Below, in pieces: positions 10,960-22,724 of a stretch of 64,000 nucleotides of DNA (position 1 is the first letter of the stretch; each line of letters starts with the position of its first letter). The translations under genes and the position numbers were made by a program. This DNA is from Neostapfia colusana (lineage: Eukaryota > Streptophyta > Magnoliopsida > Poales > Poaceae): assembly GCA_030760725.1 (NCBI GenBank), contig JASWHV010000011.1, forward strand, positions 81,755,765 through 81,819,764, in the 5' to 3' direction. The notes below the pieces were generated by a model. It was not told the origin of the DNA, did not search any database, and was given only the letters and a program-made list of their open reading frames with translations.

Positions 10960-11650
10960 TGATAGAGGCATAGAGCTGGAGTGCCCGATCTTTCGGTGAG
11001 GTGGATAATTTCGATTGGTGGAGGAGGTGACTCTAGCAATCAGACTACGAACGAATAGGTCGTGGCGCCTTAGCAATCGCTGAACCAACTCCAAACGGTT
11101 ATTGATCGTGCAGGTGGCAAGATCAACCTGAACACGAGGTTCTATTCCTGTGAGCAATCGAAGAAACAAGGAAGAACAAGATGTAGGCAAAACTGAATAT
11201 CAATTACTCACGAATTGAGGTTCACTATGGCTGTCCATAGGTGGCCATTGAGCACAACTGCATCACAGGATGTTTGCACGAGGGCTAAACCTATCAAAGA
11301 AAACCCAACCAAAAGAGGGGGCGCAACCCCTAGCTAAATAGGGAGGGAGGTGGGCGTCCAGCCTGCCCACAACGCAAGGAACAGGCGCCCAATTAGCCAC
11401 GCCATCTCCTTGATCCCTTTCCTAATTTAGGTGGTGCAGCACCTTCATGATTATTTATTGACAAACTAAAAATAGATAGGTGGCGCAACACCTAGGCTTT
11501 ATTCTGGGCAGGTTCACCATGAGCATAGATGGCGCATGCACGTAGGAAGCTTCTGGTCCTTCATTATTCAGAATCGTTACGAAGTTTAATTCACGTGCAC
11601 GAGCTCGAGTGAGTGGCCCTGGTGGCGCCTGTGCTGGTTTAGTTGGAGTA
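10960..11650 (-). repeat. C1 3' LTR (right boundary approximate)
   Basis: Starts TGATAG directly after satellite. Contents resemble the C2 LTR: GTGGAGG-type start, GTGGCGCCTTAGC, and GAGCAATCGAAG before AAGAACAAG. The boundary with internal sequence is placed by analogy with C2, next to the minus-strand purine tract AAGAAGGGGGAACGG. As in C2, the end of the coding frame (to 11455) lies inside this LTR. Confidence 0.65.
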
Positions 11651-12991
11651 GCCGTTCCCCCTTCTTGAATCAAAGTCGACCTCGACGGCAGCTCCTCATC
11701 CTCACCCGCATATGGTTTCAAATCTGCAACATTAAAAGTATAGGAAACATCATATTCTGCTGGCAGGTCAAGTACATAAGCATTATCATTAATTTTCTTT
11801 AACACCTTGAATGGACCAGCAGCGCGTGGCATCAGCTTAGACCTGCGTAAGTAGGAAAGCAATCCTTGTGCAAATGGAACCAGACCAAATCACCTGGTTC
11901 AAAAGTAACAAGTTTACGTCCTTCACTACCAACAGCCTGATTTTTAGCATTAGTGTACATGATGTTCTGCTGCGTCTGCTCATGGATGTCCAACATGTGT
12001 TTAACACGTGCAACAGCATCTACATGTGGGGCGTCCAAAAGATCAAGGGTTAGCAAGTCAATAGGCGCCCGTGGAATGTAACCATAGACAACCTGAAAAA
12101 GGCACAATTTTGTGGAGGAATGTGTAGCACAATTGTATGCGAACTCTACATGGGGCAAGCAATCCTCCCAATGTTTCAGATTCCTGTCTAACACTGCCCT
12201 AAGAAGGTCCTGTTCACAACCTCAGTTTGCCCATTTGTGGGTGACAAGTGGTGCTGAAAAGCAATTTAGTTCCTAGTTTATTCCAAAGAGATCTCCAAAA
12301 ATGACTTAGGAACTTAGCATCACGATCTGAGACTATTTTATGTGGAACACCATGTAAACGAACAATTTCACGAAAGATCAATTCAGCAATGCAGCTAGCA
12401 TCATCAGTCTTGTGACATGGTATGAAGTGATCCATTTTAGAGAATCGATCAACAACCATAAAGATATTATCCCTCCCTTCTTAGTTCGAGGTAAGCCCAA
12501 AACAAAATCCATAGAAATATGGAGCCAAGGAGAAGTAGGAACAGGTAATGGCATATACAAACCGTGGTTGTTCAGGTGTTACTTAGCTTTCTGGCACGTG
12601 GTGCAGCGTGCAACAAAGCGTTCCACATCGCGGCGCATTTGGGGCCAAAAGAAGTGTGCGGCTAAAATCTCCTGTGTCTTGTATACACCAAAGTGTCCCA
12701 TTAGGCTGCCACCATGTGCTTCCTGTAACAGCAAAAAGCAAAAAGAACTTGCTGGAATACACAACTTGTTAGCACGGAATAAAAGCCCATCGTTGACATG
12801 GAATTTACCCCATGGTTTATCACCCTTGCAATGCATCGCAATGTCCTTAAAATCAGAATCATCGGCGCATTATTCTGTCACAGTTTGTAAGCCAAAAATT
12901 TTAAAATCTAACTGAGACAGCCTGGTGTATCGACGCGACAAAGCATCAGCAATAATGTTGTCTTTCCCGTTCTTGTGTTTAATGATGTAAG
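11455..12991 (-). pseudogene. pol: C1 pol, 3' part: end of RNase H, integrase and C-terminal tail
   Basis: On the minus strand from 12991: end of RNase H (IIADALSRRY), integrase zinc region (HFGVYKTQE, then CTTCQKAK), integrase core (MDFVLGLPRT; SDRDAKFLSHFW), then GPFKVLKKINDNAYVLDLP and NVADLKPY, ending in a PLTRARAREL tail. Several frame breaks lie near 12200-12560, and the TDGQTE glutamate region is damaged (PQMGKL). There is no canonical chromodomain. The start of RNase H lies at 36602, across the A2 insertion. Confidence 0.85.
12987..12991. repeat. Target site duplication of A2, left (GTAAG)
   Basis: GTAAG precedes the A2 5' LTR and recurs at 36597-36601 after its 3' LTR. Removing A2 and one copy rejoins C1 RNase H. 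Confidence 0.93.
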
Positions 12992-15900
12992 TGTAACAAC
13001 CCAAAATCCTGTTAAGAGGGGAATTTAAAAATTTTTTGGACGTATTGCATGGGCTGCAGAAATTCAAACTTAGTTGGAATTCAAATTCAAACCAGAAAAG
13101 AAATGGAAAAAGAAAAAGGAAAACAGAAAAAAACCGGCCAGTGGGCCGAAACCCACCAGCCGGCCCACCCCATCCCGCGCCAGCCCGCAGCCGCGCCCCC
13201 CCCCTTCTTCCCACTGACACGTGGGGCCTGCCAACCTTTCTTCCTCCTCGCGCTCGTGCCCGCGCTCGGCCGAACTCTTCTCACCCCGAATCAAAACCGA
13301 CCCGGATCCTCGCGTATCCCAGCCGAATTTCGTTCGTGGGTGACGCAAACTCGATCACAACCGAACGCCGCCTCCCCCGTCTATAAAAACCCCGACATCA
13401 TCCCGTTTTTCCCCACGATCCGCCGATTTTCTCTCCGGTGAGAACCCGAGCCCCTCCGGCGAATTCTGCTCGATCTACGCTCGGGAATTCTGATCTAACT
13501 CGCTGGTCTTGATCCACCGCCTCCGGGGAACCTTGCGGGTGCAGAAAACTCGGTCATTTGCGGTTCAAACACAGCGCCGACGAGCCTCGCCGTGAATTCA
13601 CCTCGGACCTCGTCGCCGATCGCTTTTCGGGACCTCCGAGCTCAAGAAAACCCCCGAGGTGAGATCCCCGACCTCCCCTCTACCGATCTATGCCATAAAA
13701 TCACAGTTCTAGGAAGAATTTACGAAGATCCGAAACTCTCCGGCGAGATCGCCGCCTCCCGCCACCGTGCGCCGCCAGGCAGCGCCGCCCGCGCTCAATC
13801 AGAGCAACGTGGCCGCTTGTGCGCCGTTTATTTTAAATCGCATGGTAGAGTTTAAATCCCCACGTACCGGTTCGATGTTATAATCTCAGCCGTCTGTTTT
13901 AAATCGGACGGTCCACGTCAGCCCCGCGTTATGAAGACTGGAATTCTTACGCGCTACCCCCTGGAGTTCTCGGAAAATAAGAGCTAGCCCCGGAAACTTC
14001 TGATCTAGCCCCTGGAACTTCAGAAAATCATGTAAATTCATTTAAAAATCAGTTTTAGCCCCTGGACTTAATAAAAATTAGGAAAAACCCCTCTGTTAAG
14101 TGTAGCTAGACCCCTGGAAGTTCTTAAAATAATATAATGGACCCTGAAGTGGGGTGAGTTTACCTTTTTAACCCTAGTAGATATTTAAAGTTAGGAATTT
14201 GAATATGTGGCTAATATTTAAAATTTAAAAGGTGGAACAAACATATTGTCAAAGACAAATTAAAAACTTTCCCAGTACTTAGAAAACCTTGGAGTGAGAT
14301 AAAAAGAGATTTTTGGCTGAAATAAATCCGTTTAATTGATTAATCACATTTATTGGTTATAGGGACACATTTTAAGTATAGAATAATTCTGAAGATTAGT
14401 AAAATAAATGTAAAATAGTTCACATCAGAAGAGAAGTTCAAAAATATATTATTTAATATTTTAGACCCGAAACCTATTCTATTTAGATGAGGTGTCTTAC
14501 TATTTTCATAATAAAGTGCACATTTAGGCATAGGAAATAAATCTGAAAATATAGCAAACTAGGTAGGAATAACTAGAAAATGATAAATGAAGTTTCCAAA
14601 ATCCAAAGAATTCAGTTTAGGGTTGGTAGAAGGACTGAAGACACATATGGAGTAGGAAAATACCTTTCATGCATACTTAGTAGCTAAAGGGAGTAGTAAT
14701 TGAATATAAGGAATTTATTTAAATTGGAAACTCATATATATAGTATGCAAGCATAAATATGAATGCAAAAGTAGAAATCATATACACATGTTTAAAAGTA
14801 CATGTAAGCCAAAAATCAACACACATAGAGTAACCACAACACATAGAATTGTGAATGGCTTTCATAAATGTGAATGTGTGGTTTGTATGAAGTGGAAGTG
14901 TGAACTATGTCTTATGACTTGTTGTTTTCTTTTGCTATGTGTGATGGTATGAGTAGAACCTGCTCCAGAGCAAGCTCTTCCTTTCCAAGATCAGGACTAC
15001 CCATTCCAAGAGCAGCAGGAAGGAGGCAAGTGTCCTTGACCACTTTGATCCTATACTAGGATGTGTAGCTAGAATTATTTGCATTGTCAATTGAAAATAT
15101 GAAACCCATGCTAGGATGTTTCCCTAGAATTGCATTACCTTATTTCCTTGTAACTTGGGTTGGGACTCATTTTATCATGTCATTTATTATTATATGCTTA
15201 GCCATGCTTAGAATGGGATATTTGGGATATGAGATCATCAGTTTATTTTACCATACTCTTGAATGAGATATTGTGAGATTTGTAGAGGTAGGGATCAAGG
15301 CAAGTTGGATGTTTTGGTTGGTGCTGGGTGCACGAGACTTGGGTTTGTGTTTAGTACTTGCCTGGATCCTAAGGACCGGTTCATGGAGCATGTAACCTGG
15401 CTTTACCGTGCCAACCACATGCTGAGATGGGGCAGCTTGGCCAATTAATTAGGTGTATCCCCGGCGTAGTATGGGTGTGTTGGATGGTGTGGGGAATAGG
15501 AGTCAGCTGGACTACCATATGAACCGCAAGGCTCAAGAGGGGGCCACTGTAGCGGGGTTGGAGCCTCTTGTATGCTGTTAGGGGTGAAACCTCAGTGGGC
15601 CCACGCTCATCGGGAATCCCTTTGTAAAGGCTTCGTAGTGATCTCTTGGCTACACACCTGGGAAGTGTGAATGTGGTTCGTAGCCACTGGCATAATGGAG
15701 GTTCTTTTAGTCCACCCGACAACGGGGGATGAAATCACTACATGTGGGTACAGTGGTGCAAACTCTGCAGAGTCAAAACTGTCATGACAGCCGTGCTCAC
15801 GGTCAAGAGCGGCTTGGACTTATTCATGATTAGAGGATGATGGATTTGGAAGTTAAAGATGTTAAGTGGGGAGCTTAATATTGGAAATGATTTTATGGTT

Positions 15901-16424
15901 ATTTGATTATGATGATGGGTTCGGAGATTGGGACCATTTCACCTATGTAGTAATGTAGGTGCTTAATAAGCTAAGGTGATAGGTATTAACTGCGTAGTGC
16001 TTTAACCATGAGTTCAACCTCTCCTTGCTCTAGCCATGCATGACAAAATTTTCCCACACTTGCTGAGTACCATCGGTACTCAACCTTGCATATTTGTTGG
16101 TTTATATTGCTGCTCAGGTCAAGATAATGAGGTGGTGTATAATGATCAAGACTTTGGACCCGAAGAAGGTTTCTAGGTTCATGGAGTCCCCCGGGCAACG
16201 CCTGTGATGGAGCCTACAAGAATAATTATTCCGCTGCTAGTTTATTTACTTGTGATGAACTTATTATTGCCCATCAAGACATTTGCTATGTAAGACTTAT
16301 TTATATTCGACACCTAGCTTGTAATAAATGATGCTTCACTATTTGTCATCACATGTATGAGAAAATGATCCTGGCATACATGTGATATTCACTCGGTTGT
16401 TCTTCGGAAAAACCCGGTGTGACA
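12992..16424 (+). repeat. A2 5' LTR (3433 bp)
   Basis: TGTAACAACC to TGTGACA. Very similar to the A2 3' LTR, with scattered substitutions and small indels. No independent gene is seen. An AG/GTGAG splice-donor-like site is at 13658/13659 and an acceptor-like GCTGCTCAG ends at 16117. Confidence 0.95.
13382..13389 (+). promoter_or_regulatory. TATA box in A2 5' LTR
   Basis: TATAAAAA about 390 bp into the LTR, aligned with the boxes of the other A LTRs. It would drive the genomic transcript of A2. Confidence 0.7.
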
Positions 16425-16428
16425 GAAG

Positions 16429-16440
16429 TGGTATCAGAGC
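16429..16440 (+). other. A2 primer binding site (initiator tRNA-Met)
   Basis: TGGTATCAGAGC four bases after the LTR end. Confidence 0.9.
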
Positions 16441-16642
16441 CAAGGTTGCCCGTAGGAACGTGGACCTAGGTAGAAATGGACGTATTTAAGGACCCTATTT
16501 TCTTAAAAACTATTTTACAAGGTGTGTGTGGAAAAGTGTTATTCAATGGAGTCACTTTCTTCATCTTACCCCAACTTTCATTCAAAATAGGATTTTTGTT
16601 TAAAAGTTTATCTAACCTGAGTTTAAATGCCTTTTGTTTTAG

Positions 16643-17413
16643 ATGGTTTGCATGATTCGCACCGCTCGCAAGTCCACAGGAGGGAGAGTTCCCGTAGTTT
16701 CCCTTGCCCAAAGAGAGGAGAGTCGTCCGGTGACGTACCTTTCCTACGGATTGGCAGTAGGAGGCTTGTTGCGCCGTCTTCGACGTATGCTCCAAGCAGC
16801 CGACAATACGGGCAAGCTAATCATACACTATAGCTCCACCAGGACGATCCGTGAAAAGAGAGAAGAATGGAGTTCAGAGATGAGGATTATCCATGAAAAT
16901 CAGCTACTTAAGATCCACCGCTCTCCAGCTTGTCAAGCGACACAGGTCGATGCGGAGAAGGATGTCACCTGGGAGGCCATCACCTGCCAGAGTCACATCT
17001 ATCGTTGCCACCTGGACAGGACTGAGTACATGTATGTCCTCCAGCGTGAGAGTGGTACCACGGAGTACAAGTATCCGCCAGTGCAGCAGGGGACTTCCCA
17101 TGAGCACATGGACTTGTGCTTGGAGGATGCTGCTATGCTTAGCACTCGACTGCAGGAGTGTCAGCAGGAGCTTCAGGATGTTCGTGACACCCTGAAGGAA
17201 ACCGAGGCGTTGCTTCGAGCCTGCTTGAGGGCGAGAGAGAGAGGAGATGGGAATGAACTGTGTGTCACCGTGAATGACACATGGACTCCTGACTCCCCAG
17301 ATCGCCAGGTGATCAGGCGTCGTCGCACTTCTCCACCAGCAGCCTCCCCACCCAAAGCAGAGTCAGAGGGCAGCCGCAATAATGAGGAAGATCCCGAGGA
17401 GCCAGCTCAGTGA
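16643..17413 (+). CDS. A2 extra ORF upstream of gag, 256 aa, H3-tail-like N-terminus
   Basis: Intact ORF between primer site and gag. No protein family is recognised over the full length. Visible parts: residues 1-22 align without gaps to the histone H3 tail from the initiator Met, with T7-G14 (TARKSTGG), P17, L21 and A22 identical; a basic, Leu-rich stretch (LLRRLRRML) at 41-50; a Lys/Glu-rich helix around 66-90; a likely coiled coil at 159-199; then RRRR at 225-228 and an acidic C-terminus. It is roughly 93% identical to the A3 copy. The ATG lies directly after TTTTAG, a splice-acceptor-like site. It ends ~310 bp before gag. Element B1 has no counterpart. Its role is unknown; nuclear or chromatin action is only an inference. 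Confidence 0.85.
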   Translation: MVCMIRTARKSTGGRVPVVSLAQREESRPVTYLSYGLAVGGLLRRLRRMLQAADNTGKLIIHYSSTRTIREKREEWSSEMRIIHENQLLKIHRSPACQATQVDAEKDVTWEAITCQSHIYRCHLDRTEYMYVLQRESGTTEYKYPPVQQGTSHEHMDLCLEDAAMLSTRLQECQQELQDVRDTLKETEALLRACLRARERGDGNELCVTVNDTWTPDSPDRQVIRRRRTSPPAASPPKAESEGSRNNEEDPEEPAQ

Positions 17414-17726
17414 TACGAGTAGTGTAGAGTCCTTCCCTTGGTTTAGCAAGATGTCGAGTAGTCGAGTCATTATCTTCGTTAATGGTGTGTTAATGCTTGG
17501 AGTGTGACGTGAGTTGTGGAAGCCATGAGCAATTGTCCACAGCCTCGTCTTCAGAGTGTTTTGCTTTGGTGTGTGAACCCACATGAAATAATAGTGCATT
17601 TATTTTTGTATAAGATATGAACCATCAGAAAAGTATAACAAAGCTTCAACACTTCAAAGTACATACAAGTGAAAGTAGCAAGATAATACGTAATACTGTA
17701 AATTAACATTTGGTTGATCATTCTAG

Positions 17727-20379
17727 ATGGCCGGAAGAGGAAAAGGTCGCGCTACCAACCCCGCCACCAACAACGATGAGGCCTGCAACCCTCATCTTTC
17801 AGGAGGCCAAGACAGGGGTGGTCGCCGTGAAGGAGTTGATCCCCTCCACCGAATGCTTGAGAATCAAAATCATCTAATCCAGAACTTGACTCAAGTGGTG
17901 GCCAACTTGCATCAAGTTCCACCTCCACAAGCTGCACCACGCCAACCAAGGTTGAGTGAGTTTCTGGGAACTCAACCTCCGAAGTTTGCAAGTGCTGCTG
18001 AACCTCTGGAGGCAGATGATTGGCTAAAGACCATTGAAAGCAAGATGAGGATCATACAGTGCCAAGGGTATGAGAGGGTGCTGTTTGCCTCTCATCAATT
18101 GCATGGACCTGCTGCTGATTGGTGGACCGCCTACGTGGCCACCCATCATGACCCTGAGAACATCACTTGGGAAGAGTTCAAGCGTAGCTTCCGCAACCAT
18201 TACATACCAAGGGGTGAACTCAAAAACAAGAGGATGGAGTTTTTGGGGTTGCAGCAAGGTAACATGACTGTGAGGGAATACCTCACTAAATATACTCAAC
18301 TCTTCCATTATGCCCCACGGGACATAGAGACTGATGAGCAGAAACAGGATTGTTTCGTGGAAGGACTTACCGCAGAAATGCAGTGTGCAATGTCCTCCAA
18401 CGAGTATGAAAGCTTCCAAAAGATGGTGGACAGATCGTTTGTGGTAGAAAGTAAGTTGAAGGCCTTGTAAAATGAGAACAAGAGGAAGGCCGGGTGGTCA
18501 CATCAAGCCTCAGGGAGCAACACCCGCCCACGTCTGATGCAGCAACCCACAGGGCAGACGAACCGTGCTGTGGTACCCTACTCAGCACCAAGAGGGTACA
18601 ACCCAAACTACAGGCCTCCGGCAGCACCAATACAGCCACAACGTCAGTTCGTACAGCAGCCTCACCCTACATATCAACCTCGACCAGCCATACAAGGACC
18701 CCCAAACCAACCCCAAGACAACAAAGGCCAGGCACCTAAGGTTGGGGTGCAATGTTTCAACTGTGGTGAAGTGAGGCACTACGCCCATAAGTGCCCAAAG
18801 AAGAAGCCCGCACAGCCGCAACAGCAGAACGTAATGAGAGGACGGGTGAACCACGTCACCATGGAGGAAGCGCAAGAGGCACCTGACGTGGTAGTTGGTA
18901 AGTTTCCTGCAAATTTACACATCGCAACCCTGCTGTTTGATTCTGGTGCTACCCACTCGTTCATTGCTCAAGGGTTTGTTAAGAAGCATGATCTAGCAAC
19001 AACACAAATGAACCATATGCTAGCAGTAAACTCTCCAGGTGGAGAAATAAGGACAAGACAAGTGTGTCCCAAGGTGAATCTAGACATTAATGGGGTAGTA
19101 TTTACTGCCAACCTCATAGTGATAGATTCCCAAGGGATCGATATTATTTTGGGCATGGACTGGTTGACCAAACATAAGGGAATCATCCATTGTTCGACCA
19201 GAACGGTGGAACTAACGCACCCTAGTGGCACAAAAGTAAAGATTATAACAATACAAGAGCATAGGAGGGACATTAAATTAAATCAAGTTGAGGTGAAAGT
19301 GGAGGAGATCAGGACCATCAGGGAATATCCAGATGTTTTTCCGGAGGAGTTGCCTGGTATGCCTCCTGATCGTGAAGTGGAATTCGCAATTGAGCTAGTG
19401 CCTGGAACAGCCCCGATATACAAGAGACCTTATCGGATGGACTCCAAACAGCTGGGAGAACTCAAGGATCATTTGAGAGAATTGACGGAGAAGGGGTATA
19501 TTCGTCCTAGTTCCTCACCTTGGGGAGCTCCAGTCATATTTGTGCCCAAAAAGGACGGAACCCAAAGGTTATGCGTGGACTACCATGCCTTCAATGAGGT
19601 AACCATCAAGAATAAGTACCCATTACCCCGCATTGAAGACTTGTTTGATCAGCTGAAGGGAGCTCGTGTGTTCTCGAAAATTGATCTCAGATCGGGATAC
19701 CACCAACTTAAGATAAGGCAATCTGATATTCCCAAGACAGCTTTCGTATCTCGGTACGGACTGTATGAATACACTTTCATGCCTTTTGGGCTAACTAATG
19801 CCCTGGCGTACTTCATGTATCTCATGAACAAGGTATTCATGGAATATCTGGACAAATTTGTGGTGGTTTTCATAGATGACATTCTCGTCTTCTCCAAAGA
19901 AGAAGAAGAATATGAGAAACATCTAAGGTTGGTGTTGCAGAGGCTGAGAGAACACCAACTATATGCCAAGTTGAGCAAGTGTGAGTTTTGGCTGAAGAGA
20001 GTTCCCTTCTTAGGACATATAATCTCGGAGGGAGGAATCTCCATGGATCCCGCCAAAATCGAGGATATACAGAAGTGGAAGACCCCTGAAAATGTCGGGG
20101 AAGTTCGAAGCTTCTTGGGATTGGCTGGATACTATCGACGGTTTATTGAGGAATTCTCTAAGATCTCGAGACCCCTCACCAAACTGTTGGAGAAGGGAAT
20201 CACATTCACATGGACGCCGCAGTGCGAGACGAGTTTTCAGGAGTTAAAGAAAAGATTGACAACAGCCCCAGTGCTAGTTATGCCAGACATGCAGAAGAAC
20301 TTTACGGTGTACTGCGATGCCTCTGGAAACGGGTTGGGATGTGTTCTCATGCAAGAAGGGAATGTCGTGGCTTATGCAT
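17727..20379 (+). pseudogene. gag-pol: A2 gag-pol, 5' part: Gag, protease, RT, start of RNase H
   Basis: ATG follows CATTCTAG. Gag starts MAGRGKG; capsid-like core about 18075-18200; one nonsense codon at 18468 (GAA to TAA); then the same frame stays open to the B1 insertion. The zinc knuckle CFNCGEVRHYAHKC has Arg for Gly, with Cys and His kept. Protease DSG is near 18940, RT IDLRSGYHQL near 19681 and catalytic FIDD near 19870, and RNase H YCDASGNGLG near 20310. In RT, the usual YRALN reads YHAFN and TNAPAY reads TNALAY. The frame is broken at TGCAT by B1 and resumes at 31282. Confidence 0.92.
20375..20379. repeat. Target site duplication of B1, left (TGCAT)
   Basis: TGCAT before the left B1 LTR recurs at 31282-31286 after the right one. 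A1 shows the undisrupted site (GGCTTATGCATCCCGG). Confidence 0.95.
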
Positions 20380-22530
20380 TGTGACACCCTCAATTCTGTG
20401 GAAAACCACGGAACCGAGAACTAATGCATATGTGTGCCCAGGATGTTCATCACACATACACATACGTTCCACAAACTGAATCCAGATTATATATTACCAC
20501 GAATAACAGAGTTTATTACAACACCTCATGAGTCTTGGACTCATGCTCACAGCGGAAGTCTTTATTTCTACGCAGCGGAAATCTTTATTTAAATGCGAAA
20601 GCAAAAACTAATGCGGAAGCAAAACTAAGCAGAAGTGGCTCCGTCCCTACTCCCTCCACAGGCAAGGTTGAGAACAGATCACACGCCATAATGCTCTACT
20701 TGATCTTCATAGTAGCCTTCTCTTGCTGTTGATGAAGAAATAATAATGCAAGTTTGAGCACAATGATGTACTCAGCAAGTGCGGGAATAACACATGATAT
20801 GCAACTCATAAACAAGGTAGGCAATAAAAGGCTTATTTGCAGAAAAGCAGATTTATAAAACCATGATAAACAGCATCTTAACTTTAGATGAATGTAGTCC
20901 CAACATGTATGAAATTACCAACATACCTCCATCACTTCCCATGTTCCATCCAAACATTAACCAATCCTTTACCCATACTCACGAATACCTCCTCGTATTC
21001 GCTACCATCTCACCTCATGAAACAACCTTGTCTTGCACCGAGACCAATCTCATATCATGACCCACCAGTCATGCAACCCTTTCATCATCCAGACTTAATA
21101 ATTCCAAACCAAACCATAACCAAACCCATAACCAAGAACCTTCCCAATAACCATTCCAATAACCATCCCTAGTAACCATCCCATCTAATCATGGCAGTTT
21201 AGCCAGGTGCTCATGACCGTAAGCTCGGCTATCATGATAGTTTTAGACTCTGCAGAGTTTGCACCTCTTTACCCACAAGTTTGTGATTTCGTCACCCGTC
21301 GGCGACTGCAGAACCTCCATTATACCAGTACACAACCGTCGGTGTATGGTCAAGAGATCACAAAATAGCCTTTACAAAGGGGTTACTAGATGTATGGACT
21401 CACTAAGGTTTCACCGGCAGGCTAGAATCTCCAATTCTCCCACCCACGGGCCCCCTCGTGTGCCATGCAGTTCCCAGGGCAGTCCTCTCTCGACTCCCAT
21501 TCCCCGCGCCTTCCACAGTCCATAACACTCTAGCAACTTACCTAATTACTCAGCTAAGCCGCACCCATACTTGGCCTTGTGGTGGCACTGTTATCCTGGC
21601 ATGTGCATGCATGAACCGGTCCTTAGATCTACGACAAGCAAAACCACCATCTCATGCTACCTCATTCACAAACCCAGGCTTGCCTAGATCTCCCTCCGAT
21701 CCATGTTCATTAACCTCATCAGTTACTTATTATCAGTATGAATGCAGTTAGCTAGACACAACTATCTCGCTTTCCAATCCTATGGACTCAGCGAAGCATA
21801 AAGAAAAAACCATACCCGACTCATAAACTTCCCTGGCGACAAGGATGGTTTAATCAAAACTAGTAAACTCCTATAAAAAGGGTTTTCCCATCATGCTTGA
21901 CTCAGCACACACACCTTTTCGCAAAACAAAATAGTTTTACCCAAAACATAGGATCAACATGGTCAAGGAGCACTTGCCTTGTTCTTGCGGTTCCGGTTGT
22001 TCTTGATTCTCAAACCCTTGTTGCTGCAGCCCGTCGTAGACAGCTCCCTGAGCTTGTTCTGCTATGTAGGATTCACGTGTATACAAAATTCACAGCAATC
22101 AATATCATGCACAAACCCTAAACTAGATGCGATGATCCTCATGCATGCTATCCTATGATTAGTTCTATTAGATTGATCTGGTGTTCTTGCATGGTCAGAG
22201 GTGTTCAGATCAAAGATGATCGTGGCGATGATCTTGTCTTTAGATCAAACTGATCATCGAGTGTTCTACCCACGAAAAGGCTTCTGTTCGAAAGGAATCG
22301 AAGAACAGACGCAAAGAGATGAACAACATGATGTCGTAAGGTGGTATTGAAGTCCTACCTCACGTTCTTCTTGTCTTCGGGGTCCTCCTCAGACCGCTTG
22401 GTTCTCCTCCGATGATCACCCTTGTTGTGCCTCGGCGATGTTTTGCTCGGCGAGTTAGGGCTAGGGCTCTAAGTCGTCGGCTCAGGAGTTGAAAGAGAAG
22501 TTGGTGATTTCGGCCAGAGGTTTTGGGTTC

Positions 22531-22540
22531 TATTTATAAT
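22531..22540 (-). promoter_or_regulatory. TATA box in B1 3' LTR
   Basis: Minus strand ATTATAAATA, just downstream of the CACGTG array. Present in the same place in the B1 5' LTR and in the diverged B2 LTR (40726). Confidence 0.72.
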
Positions 22541-22724
22541 CGAGAAGAGAAGAGTCCTAATCTGATTGGATCCTGAATAAGAGTCTTATTCAGATCTTTG
22601 TTGGATCCTATCGTCTTATCTTTGGTAACATCGTGGAATTTAGATCGGTTTCTGTTGCGTACCGGTATCTTTACGCGTAAAAACCGCTCTAGAATTTGTT
22701 ACCTTCGTGATGATGAGCTCCGGA

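Noticed and set aside
9574..11190. Overlapping open frames of 65-135 codons on both strands
   Set aside because: They repeat with the 133-bp satellite, occur on both strands and have variable starts; they are by-products of a stop-poor repeat.
13036..13441. Pro/Arg-rich frames at the start of each A LTR (also 33206, 41669, 62116)
   Set aside because: They lie mostly upstream of the TATA box in GC-rich U3, are open in several frames at once, and change frame between copies.
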